Of a stretch of DNA of 64,000 bases, positions 57,083 to 64,000 are shown one piece after another. The notes under the pieces are model-generated. The model saw only the letters and a list, made by a program, of their open reading frames with translations. It was not told the DNA's origin and ran no database searches. Within the stretch, counting starts at the first letter, position 1. Each line of letters starts with the position of its first letter. Origin of the DNA: an uncultured Kiloniellaceae bacterium (GTDB taxonomy: Bacteria > Pseudomonadota > Alphaproteobacteria > Kiloniellales > Kiloniellaceae); NCBI GenBank assembly GCA_947500035.1, contig CANMQP010000014.1, positions 307,598-371,597 on the forward strand, written 5' to 3'. The translations under genes and the position numbers were made by a program.

Positions 57083-58027
57083 ATGCGTCCTGACGAATAC
57101 TGGAAGAATTTTAATCTTGGCACCGAGTTGGATATTGCCGGTAGATCCCTGTTCAATGGGCTGCAAGCATTCCACGAAATGAGAAGCTTCGCGGCGGAAG
57201 AAGATGCCTTTGAGTTCCTCTATGGCGTCGCTGTGGGGATCGAACGATTGCTAAAAATCGCAGTTATCATGACCGAACACGATAAGGTCACAGATCAAAG
57301 CGAGTTTGAGCGAGGTCTCATTACCCATAGCCACCAAGAGCTAGTCAAGCGTCTTAAAGAGAGCCATGAAATCAATCTCGCTAGCGTACACAATGAGTTC
57401 ATCGGCATTCTTTCCAGATTCTACAAATCCCATCGTTACGGCCGGTACAACTTAGCGTCGGTGTATGGTCCGTCGCACGAGCGGGATGACCTCAACGCCT
57501 TTTTAGAAAAGCATCTGAGTATCGAGATCGACATTGAAGGCATGTTCACTGTCACGCCCAATGAGCGCCGCCACAAGAAATTCGTTGGAAAGGTGATCTC
57601 GAAAATCGTGCTTCCGATTTTCCACATAGTTAGAAGCGAGGCAGGCAGACTCAATCTCTATACATATGAAATCGAATACGGATCCAAAGCTTCAAAGATT
57701 TTTGTCCGGGAAAGTTTCGACTTTGAAGACGAGGATATCTTGCAAGTCGAGTTGATCGCATACTTCGCTTCCAGAGAGGCATCGGGACCCAACGTTAGAT
57801 TTATACGTGACCTCATTGAGCCGCTGCAATTCGATCCGGCATTGGAGGCCGACTACCTCGCAGCGTTGAGATCAGATCGCCAGAAGCAGGGAGTGCTCGA
57901 CGAGTTGGAGGTACACTACGAGGATGTCGAAGACTTCAAAGAAAGGCGCGAGATGCTGGAGGTGGCGACTTCTGACCACTTGAGTTACGGCGAAGTTGAA
58001 GAGGACAGCGAAGACGACCTTGATTGA
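57083..58027 (+). CDS. Uncharacterised protein next to the OLD/UvrD pair
   Basis: A 314-residue soluble protein without a signal peptide or membrane helix. The N-terminal region is helical (LDIAGRSLFNGLQAFHEMRSFAAEEDAFEFLYGVAVGIERLLKIAV); the middle has YGRYNLASVYGPSHERDDLNAFL and VTPNERRHKKFVGKVISKI, the end is acidic. I do not recognise a family. It has lower GC and different codon usage from its surroundings, like the two genes that follow. The gap to the OLD gene is 261 bp, so it may or may not be cotranscribed. A defence accessory role is only suggested by context. Confidence 0.6.
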   Translation: MRPDEYWKNFNLGTELDIAGRSLFNGLQAFHEMRSFAAEEDAFEFLYGVAVGIERLLKIAVIMTEHDKVTDQSEFERGLITHSHQELVKRLKESHEINLASVHNEFIGILSRFYKSHRYGRYNLASVYGPSHERDDLNAFLEKHLSIEIDIEGMFTVTPNERRHKKFVGKVISKIVLPIFHIVRSEAGRLNLYTYEIEYGSKASKIFVRESFDFEDEDILQVELIAYFASREASGPNVRFIRDLIEPLQFDPALEADYLAALRSDRQKQGVLDELEVHYEDVEDFKERREMLEVATSDHLSYGEVEEDSEDDLD

Positions 58028-58288
58028 TGGCTTTGAGAGCTCGAGGCAGACCTGCGGCAGTTCAGCCACCGGGAAGCTAGGCTGTGCACTCAGTCAAGCT
58101 GCTCGTCCGGCCGCAAGCTGGCACTCCTTCATGCCGAATTTGAAATCGATCGCTTCCCGGAAGCAGCCGTTCAAGCGCCGCGCAGCCCATACAAGCAGCC
58201 CCCCCCAAGCGAGCACATATCCTTAACTTCAAGAAAAACCTATGATGATGTAGCATCAACCGGAAGTAGATGGCGAGGCGCAAGATCC

Positions 58289-59950
58289 ATGCGTATTGAA
58301 AAAGTAGTGATTGAGAACTTCAAGTGCTTTCACGGTAGATTTCAGATCGACTTGAACGATGGTCTAAATGTTATTGTAGGCCAAAACGAGAGCGGTAAAT
58401 CCACTATTATCGAAGCCATACATCTCTGCCTAACTGGCCTTTTTAATGGAAGATACCTCAGAAATGAACTCTCTCAGTACCTATTCAATAAGAAGACTGA
58501 GACAGATTATTTGTCTGCCGTCAAAGAAGGAAATTCACCAGAGCCTCCGCATATTTTGATCGAACTATATCTGAAGGGAGAAGACACACCTGAGCTCGCA
58601 AACCTCATAGGCAACTTGAACAGTGACGGTGAGTCCGCGAGCGGCTTAAGATACATGGTTCATTTCAACGATGACTACAAAGGGGAGTATGAAAAATTAC
58701 TGGAAAGCGGGACGCTTAGGTCGATCCCCATCGAATTCTACCGAGACTCTCTCAAATCGTTTGCGCGTCGTGAGAGAACGATACGATCTCTCCCCCTCCG
58801 GTCCGCGCTAGTGGATGCGACGAAGGTCAGAACGCAGAGCGGATCAGACGTCTACGTTTCACGAATAATCCGAGACAACTTGGAAGACGATGACCGCGTA
58901 CAGATTTCGCAGGCGCACCGCAAAATGAGAGAAGGGTTCATGGAAGAACCTGCCGTAAAGGCTATCAGCGAGAAGATTGGGGATGATGCAAAAATCAGTG
59001 ACCAGAACATAAGCATTTCAGTTGATCTCTCCACCCAGAATGCCTGGGAAACCAGCCTAATGACGTATTTGGGAGATACACCATTTCACTTCATTGGGCG
59101 GGGTGAGCAGAGCATCATTAAGACGAAGCTAGCTCTCAGCCACAAAAGGGCGAAAGAGGCGAATGTCGTTCTCCTGGAAGAACCTGAAAGCCATCTGTCT
59201 CACAGCAAGCTGACTCAGCTGCTGAAAAGCATCCAAGATGACATAGGTACAAAACAGATTGTCGTCTCAACCCACAACAGTTTCGTCGCCAACAAACTTG
59301 GCCTTGAGGGCTTGATCTTACTCAGCAATCAGCAAACCGCGAAGCTCGACCATCTAACACCAGACTCACGGGATTTCTTTATGAAATTGGCTGGGTACGA
59401 CACGCTGCGCCTCGTTCTGTGCGAGTCTGCCATCCTGGTTGAGGGGGACTCCGATGAATTGGTTGTCCAGAGGGCATACATGGATGGGCACAGTGGGAAG
59501 TTACCCTTACAAAACGGCATCGATGTAATATCTGTGGGCACTTCGTTTTTGAGATTCTTGGAAATTGCTGAGGAAATCGGCACGCGCGTTGCAGTCGTAA
59601 CCGACAGCGATGGCGATGTCGCAGCAGTGAAGAAAAAGTACCAAAGTTACCTCGGTGAGAATGCGAAAGATCACATAAGAATCTGCTTCGATGAGGAAGT
59701 CGATGATGGCCCTTTGAACGAAGGAGAGAATAAATTCAACTACAACACCCTGGAACCCAAGCTTTTAAAAGTCAATGATCTCAATTCTTTAAATGGAATT
59801 CTTGGTGGAGCTCAAGCGAGCAATGATGAACTTCTTGTAAGCATGCGGGCCAACAAGACCGAAGTTGCACTTAAAATATTCGAGGCCGATACTTCGATCA
59901 CCTATCCACAATATATTCTAGATGCAATCGAGCACTGCGGTGGAGAATAA
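58289..59950 (+). CDS. OLD-family AAA/TOPRIM nuclease (GajA-like)
   Basis: A 553-residue protein. The ATPase domain has Walker A GQNESGKST at residues 31-39, a middle helical region, and VLLEEPESHLSH (Walker B, about 292). The C-terminal half is a TOPRIM domain with ILVEGDSDEL (about 383) and VTDSDGD (about 436), the metal-binding Glu and Asp triad of OLD nucleases. Paired with a downstream UvrD-like helicase it corresponds to class 2 OLD proteins and to GajA of Gabija. Foreign-looking base composition. Function as antiphage nuclease is inferred. Confidence 0.8.
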   Translation: MRIEKVVIENFKCFHGRFQIDLNDGLNVIVGQNESGKSTIIEAIHLCLTGLFNGRYLRNELSQYLFNKKTETDYLSAVKEGNSPEPPHILIELYLKGEDTPELANLIGNLNSDGESASGLRYMVHFNDDYKGEYEKLLESGTLRSIPIEFYRDSLKSFARRERTIRSLPLRSALVDATKVRTQSGSDVYVSRIIRDNLEDDDRVQISQAHRKMREGFMEEPAVKAISEKIGDDAKISDQNISISVDLSTQNAWETSLMTYLGDTPFHFIGRGEQSIIKTKLALSHKRAKEANVVLLEEPESHLSHSKLTQLLKSIQDDIGTKQIVVSTHNSFVANKLGLEGLILLSNQQTAKLDHLTPDSRDFFMKLAGYDTLRLVLCESAILVEGDSDELVVQRAYMDGHSGKLPLQNGIDVISVGTSFLRFLEIAEEIGTRVAVVTDSDGDVAAVKKKYQSYLGENAKDHIRICFDEEVDDGPLNEGENKFNYNTLEPKLLKVNDLNSLNGILGGAQASNDELLVSMRANKTEVALKIFEADTSITYPQYILDAIEHCGGE

Positions 59951-61091
59951 GCTTATAATAGCAGGTGCTGGATCAGGAAAAACTAGGTTCCTGATTGAGA
60001 GGGTCGCAGAGAACCCAGATAGAAGAACCCTCATAACAACTTATACAGATGCTAACGGTGAAGAAATTCGTCGCAAATTGTTGAAGCACCTGGGCTACAT
60101 ACCTGAGAACGTAGTTATCCAAAATTGGTTTTCTTTTCTGTTGGAGCATGGCGTTCGCCCATATCAGGGCGATGTCATCGATACCGAGATAACTGGTATG
60201 ATGCTTGTGAACACACGATCCGGCCTTAAGACCAGAACCTATCAAGGTCACCCTGTGTACTTTGCCGAAGATACTGAAACTGAAAGGTTCTATCTTGCTA
60301 AAGATGGTCGAATTTTTTCGGATAAGATATCTCGCTTTGTCCTGCGATGTGATAAACATCATGGCGGCAAGGTCATAGAGAGATTAAGCAGAGTTTTCCG
60401 CTGTGTGATGATCGATGAAGTTCAGGATTTAGCTGGATGTGACCTCGATCTAATCCTTAAGCTCCTGGATGCACCAATGGACATAGTGATGGTTGGTGAC
60501 CCTAGGCAGGTCACATACCTTACGCACCGTGAGCAGAAGAACAAAAACTACGAATATGGGCGAATAGCTGACTTCATAAAAGAAAAGAAGAAAAAGAAAA
60601 CTCCCTGTGAAATTGACGAAGAAATATTGGCGCACTCGCATCGAAACAACGCGGCGATATGCGCGTTTTCTTCATCGCTCTATCCCCAACTCAACCCAAC
60701 AATGCCTTGTACGTGTGACAGTTGCAGAAGCGACGTCGCCGAGCATCAAGGAATCTTTCTGGTTCGGCCAGAAGACGTGCTGCATTATCTAGGCCAGCAT
60801 GATGCCGTGCAATTGAGATGGGACCGTAGTGTAAAAGTAGAGAGGGGTTTTAGCGTCCACAATCTTGGTGCTTCTAAAGGGCTGACCTTTGATCACGTGC
60901 TGATTTATCCAACGGGCGATATGGTTTCCTGGTTGAAGGACCGGTCTTTCGAACTGAAACCTGGAACAAAGGCGAAGCTATATGTCGGTATCACTCGCGC
61001 GCGACATAGCGTGGCGATTGTCTACCAATTCAACGACGAGGTGATCGAAGGAGTAGAGAATTTTGGGGTCGATGAAGCGTCTGTGACATAG
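59922..61091 (+). CDS. Compact UvrD-like helicase (GajB-like)
   Basis: A 389-residue superfamily 1 helicase overlapping the OLD gene by 29 bases from ATG 59922 (or 11 bases from a GTG at 59940). Motifs are Walker A AGAGSGKT (residues 14-21), DEVQD (about 165), GDPRQVTY (about 192), SHRNN (about 238), GASKGLTFDHV (about 315) and YVGITRARH (about 353). GajB of Gabija has the same motifs but is larger (about 490-500). A CTCDSC cluster at about 262 could bind zinc and is unusual for GajB. It should act with the upstream OLD protein. Confidence 0.78.
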   Translation: MQSSTAVENKLIIAGAGSGKTRFLIERVAENPDRRTLITTYTDANGEEIRRKLLKHLGYIPENVVIQNWFSFLLEHGVRPYQGDVIDTEITGMMLVNTRSGLKTRTYQGHPVYFAEDTETERFYLAKDGRIFSDKISRFVLRCDKHHGGKVIERLSRVFRCVMIDEVQDLAGCDLDLILKLLDAPMDIVMVGDPRQVTYLTHREQKNKNYEYGRIADFIKEKKKKKTPCEIDEEILAHSHRNNAAICAFSSSLYPQLNPTMPCTCDSCRSDVAEHQGIFLVRPEDVLHYLGQHDAVQLRWDRSVKVERGFSVHNLGASKGLTFDHVLIYPTGDMVSWLKDRSFELKPGTKAKLYVGITRARHSVAIVYQFNDEVIEGVENFGVDEASVT

Positions 61092-61271
61092 GCTCGACTT
61101 TGCAACGGTGCTGCCAAGTCCGCTTTTGTCATCATGTCATCGAACGTTTGGGGGGCAGCGAATGCCCGCTTTCCGCCCATCTCAGTCATCCGACGCAGCG
61201 CAGTGGAGTGCTAAACACAAAACAGACTCAAACCGGTTCCTATTCTCGACCTGGTTATTGGCCCAACAATC

Positions 61272-62537
61272 CTAAGCCGCCCGAATCTCCGAAACAGACT
61301 CCCTCAGCGTCGCCGCAAGCTGATCCATCACCCGCGCGACCTCGGCGATCTGGGCCATGCTCTCCTCGCCGGAGCCGCCGCCTGCCGGGGCGCCGGATTC
61401 CAGGCTCTCTGTCACCCGCCGCGTCCCCTGCGCCACCAGGCCCACCGTTCCCGCCACCTGTTCCGTCGTCGCGTTCTGCTCCTCGATGGCGGCGGAGATG
61501 GCGGAGCTGGATTCGTTCATGCGGTCGATCACCGAGCGGATCGTGCCGATGCTCTCGACGGTCTGGGAGGTGACGGACTGAATCTCGCCGACCTGGTTGG
61601 AGATGTCTTCGGTCGCCTTGGCGGTCTGGGTCGCCAGGTTCTTGACCTCGTTGGCCACCACGGCAAAGCCCTTGCCGGCGTCGCCGGCCCTTGCGGCCTC
61701 GATGGTGGCGTTGAGCGCCAGCAGATTGGTCTGTTCGGCGATGCCCTTGATCAGGGAGACGATCTCGCCGATGGCCTGGGCGCCGCTGTCCAGCGTCTGG
61801 ACCAGTTCGCCCGCCGCTTCGGAGTGGGTCACGGCCTCGACCGCGACCCCGGCGGAGGTGGCCACCTGGCTGGAAATCTCGCGGATCGCCGTGGTCAGTT
61901 CCTCCATCGAGGCGGCGATGGTGTCGGCGGAGGTGGAGGCTTCCTGCGCCGCGGAAAGGGCTTCGCCGGCGTTCCCGCCACCGCCAGAGGACATGAGATG
62001 CAGGGAGGAATGCAGAAGCTCGGCATTGACCATGACCTGCTCGACCATGGCCTGCCCGTCGCTCTCCAGGCGCGATGCGATCTGCTCCAGGTGCTGGCGC
62101 CGCCCGTCATCGTCCCCGCCGGTCATGAGCATCTGGGGCTGCGCGGCGGGTGTCTTTGGGGCGGGCATCTCTTCGCCCGTCTCTTGACCGGCGTCCTGAC
62201 CGACCTCTTCCGGCGTCCCGGCTGCGCTGGCTTCGGCCCGGGAAGACAGGGCAGCGTTCCGCCCGGCCTGGACGCGCAGCATGCCTGCCCCCACCAAGGC
62301 CGCCACCAGACCCGTGAGCAGATCCCGGCCCCAGTCCGGCCCCTGTTCGGCGAGCCCCGTCATCGCCAGGACCGCGTGGACGGCGGCGACGGCCATGACC
62401 GCGGCAAAGACCGCGCCGGCCGCCATGACGCCGGCCGCCATGAGGCTTGTGCGGCCCGGCGCGCCTGTGGGCGTCTGCGCTTCATTCCCCAAGGACTGAA
62501 CGCCGCGTTCCGGATCTTTGGCCTGCTGACTGGACAT
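61272..62537 (-). CDS. Methyl-accepting chemotaxis protein without large sensor domain
   Basis: A 421-residue receptor. The start at 62537 ([14 protein letters not shown]) has AGGAGAGG upstream; a longer frame to 62687 is repeat-rich and unlikely. Two helices lie at about residues 30-60 and 72-95, with almost no periplasmic part and no HAMP. The signalling domain has the tip [34 protein letters not shown] (about 270-305). It probably senses cytoplasmic or membrane signals. The rest is coiled coil. Confidence 0.88.
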   Translation of the reverse strand: MSSQQAKDPERGVQSLGNEAQTPTGAPGRTSLMAAGVMAAGAVFAAVMAVAAVHAVLAMTGLAEQGPDWGRDLLTGLVAALVGAGMLRVQAGRNAALSSRAEASAAGTPEEVGQDAGQETGEEMPAPKTPAAQPQMLMTGGDDDGRRQHLEQIASRLESDGQAMVEQVMVNAELLHSSLHLMSSGGGGNAGEALSAAQEASTSADTIAASMEELTTAIREISSQVATSAGVAVEAVTHSEAAGELVQTLDSGAQAIGEIVSLIKGIAEQTNLLALNATIEAARAGDAGKGFAVVANEVKNLATQTAKATEDISNQVGEIQSVTSQTVESIGTIRSVIDRMNESSSAISAAIEEQNATTEQVAGTVGLVAQGTRRVTESLESGAPAGGGSGEESMAQIAEVARVMDQLAATLRESVSEIRAA

Positions 62538-63047
62538 GAAAAAAACCTCTCCTGATTCGGGGTATGATCCGGGGCCTGATTTGGGCCCTGATTTGGGGCG
62601 CTTCAACGGCAAGAGCCGTCCCCCCAAAACCAGACCCGAAACCAAACCTGAAACTACCCCTGGGCGTATCGACGCGGGAGGCATCAATACTTTTTGTATA
62701 GTCTCAAGAATTTTATATAAATTGCTGTAAAATTTGAGTTAATTGGGCTGGTCTGCGAGCTGCGTTTTGACGCTTTTCCGGGTCCGGACAGGGGGCACAG
62801 TCTTGAGCTTGGGGCCGGTGGCGGGCCGGATTTGTCCTGCTTTTCAAAGGCATGGCGGCGCAGGGGTTTTGCTTGGCGCGGCGGCGTCATGGCGTCACAC
62901 TAAGCGTCAATTCACGCGCCGCGTCCGCAGTCCGGAAACGGCAAGGTTGTCAAAGCTCCCCGCAGCTACAATTTCGAAGGGGGCAGCAATCTCAGGCAAT
63001 CTCATACAGTGGTTACTCCTCCTCACCTCAAGCAGGGCCTTCCTCCC
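62538..63047. other. Intergenic region with short repeats
   Basis: Contains repeated (C/G)CTGATTTGGGCCC-like and ACCAGACCCGAAACC-like units at 62560-62660 upstream of the chemoreceptor gene. The right part precedes the crotonase gene. No gene. Confidence 0.4.
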
Positions 63048-63815
63048 ATGACAGACACGATCCTTTCCCAGACCGAAGACCGGGTTCTGAAGATCACCAT
63101 CAACCGGCCCGACAAGAAGAACGCCCTGACCCTGGCCATGTATGAACGCATGACCGCCCTGGTCGCGGCGGCGCAGAGCGACCCGGATGTCCGCGTGGTC
63201 ATGATCACCGGCACCGGCGATTCCTTTTCCAGCGGCAACGACCTGGCGGACTTCCTGGCCCATCCGCCCACCCCGGGCGACAGCCCCGCCGCCAGCTTCC
63301 TGCACTGCATCTCTGAGGCCGAGAAGCCGCTGATCGCGGCGGTCAATGGCCTGGCCATCGGGATCGGCACGACGCTGCTGCTGCACTGCGATTTCGCCTA
63401 CGCAGCGGCCTCAGCCAAATTCCAGCTGCCCTTCGTGAACCTGGCGCTGGTGCCGGAGGCGGGCTCGAGCCTGCTGATCCCGCAGCTGGCCGGCCACCGC
63501 AAGGCCGCCGAACTGCTGATGCTGGGCGAGATGTTCGATCCCGGGACCGCGCGCGAGGTCGGCCTGATCAACAGCGTCTGCGCCGACGCGGATCTGGAGC
63601 AGACCGCCCTGGAGACCGCGCGGCGTCTCGCCGCGAAACCGCCCGAGGCCCTGCGGCTGACCAAGGCCCTGATGAAGGACCCCTCCGGCGGCGTCAGGGA
63701 GCGGATCAATAAGGAGCTCGGCCACTTCGCCCACCGCCTGGAATCGCCCGAAGCCCACGAGGCCATGCAGGCCTTCATGGAAAAGCGCCTGCCCGACTTC
63801 TCGAAATTTTCCTAG
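63048..63815 (+). CDS. Enoyl-CoA hydratase/isomerase family protein (crotonase)
   Basis: A 255-residue crotonase. Start at 63048 (MTDTILSQTEDRVLKITINRPDKKNALT); the frame is open upstream. It has the oxyanion-hole segment SSGNDLADF and GLAIGIGTTLLLHCDFAYA, and PEAGSS with the Glu at the hydratase/isomerase catalytic position. It acts in CoA-ester metabolism, probably beta-oxidation or aromatic degradation; the substrate is unknown. It ends at the first base of a 109-bp tandem repeat. Confidence 0.88.
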   Translation: MTDTILSQTEDRVLKITINRPDKKNALTLAMYERMTALVAAAQSDPDVRVVMITGTGDSFSSGNDLADFLAHPPTPGDSPAASFLHCISEAEKPLIAAVNGLAIGIGTTLLLHCDFAYAAASAKFQLPFVNLALVPEAGSSLLIPQLAGHRKAAELLMLGEMFDPGTAREVGLINSVCADADLEQTALETARRLAAKPPEALRLTKALMKDPSGGVRERINKELGHFAHRLESPEAHEAMQAFMEKRLPDFSKFS

Positions 63816-64000
63816 AGTGCGATCGTTCTTGACGAAAAGCGTCAAGAACGTGAATCGCCCTCTAACTAAAATAGGAGAGACTGATTCACGTTTTTCAATG
63901 CCTCGAAAAACGATCAGGCTCTCGAGTGCGATCGTTCTTGACGAAAAGCGTCAAGAACGTGAATCGCCCTCTAACTAAAATAGGAGAGACTGATTCACGT
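63815..64000. repeat. Tandem repeat, 109-bp unit, continuing past the window
   Basis: The unit starting GAGTGCGATCGTTCTTGACG lies at 63815-63923 and again at 63924-64000, where the window ends. Each contains a perfect hairpin GTTCTTGACG-AAAAG-CGTCAAGAAC and a second inverted pair CGTGAATC / GATTCACG. The first base overlaps the crotonase stop codon. Confidence 0.85.

Overview
The window looks like the chromosome of a GC-rich alphaproteobacterium, probably a Rhodospirillales-like marine or saline relative. I infer this from gene content rather than any marker gene: heterotetrameric sarcosine oxidase (soxBDAG) beside a GlxA/GbdR-type regulator, a DctPQM-type TRAP transporter, a PilZ-tailed chemoreceptor, DUF1488, DUF3775 and DUF1772 proteins, and an RGRE-rich small-protein cluster. 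No rRNA, tRNA, integrase, transposase or CRISPR array was seen.

Layout. 1-8 kb: tail of a transporter-like protein, a leftward operon (45-aa secreted peptide, 592-aa membrane protein, periplasmic amino-acid-type binding protein), DoxX, DUF3775, CreD and DUF1772. 8-14 kb: autoregulated TetR, cytochrome P460 lipoprotein, polysaccharide deacetylase and a TRAP transporter. 14-22 kb: DinB-like protein, a 1082-aa chemoreceptor with duplicated sensor region and PilZ tail, SDR, a divergent DUF1330-like/TetR pair sharing two operators, an MFS transporter and a MITE-like inverted-repeat element. 22-28 kb: LAS-type peptidase, FAN1-like nuclease fused to a DEDDh exonuclease, a GT-C transferase and the GlxA regulator. 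28-37 kb: soxBDAG, followed by two degraded copies of the soxG 3' end interspersed with a PEP-CTERM protein, small genes and an AT-rich island. 36-48 kb: outer-membrane barrel, ABC exporter, PhoD, a GH25-like protein lacking its catalytic acid pair, CspA followed by twin hairpins, small charged proteins, an ArsR/SRPBCC pair and a ClpP paralogue. 49-57 kb: a sparse region with REP-like elements, an RsbQ-like hydrolase paired with a PAS histidine kinase, an EamA transporter, a second PEP-CTERM protein and three tandem 115-bp palindromic repeats. 57-61 kb: a lower-GC islet with an unrecognised 314-aa protein, an OLD-family AAA/TOPRIM nuclease and a compact UvrD-like helicase, i.e. a Gabija-like candidate defence module. 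61-64 kb: a second chemoreceptor, a crotonase and a 109-bp tandem repeat running off the end.

How genes work together. soxBDAG oxidises sarcosine to glycine, probably under the adjacent AraC-type regulator. The TRAP genes form one uptake system. The RsbQ/PAS-kinase pair resembles the RsbQ/RsbP energy-stress module of Bacillus subtilis with a kinase in place of the phosphatase. The OLD and UvrD genes overlap and have the domain logic of Gabija (GajA/GajB). The most unusual features are the repeat families of intergenic palindromes, the soxG remnants, and the defence-like islet with its extra gene.
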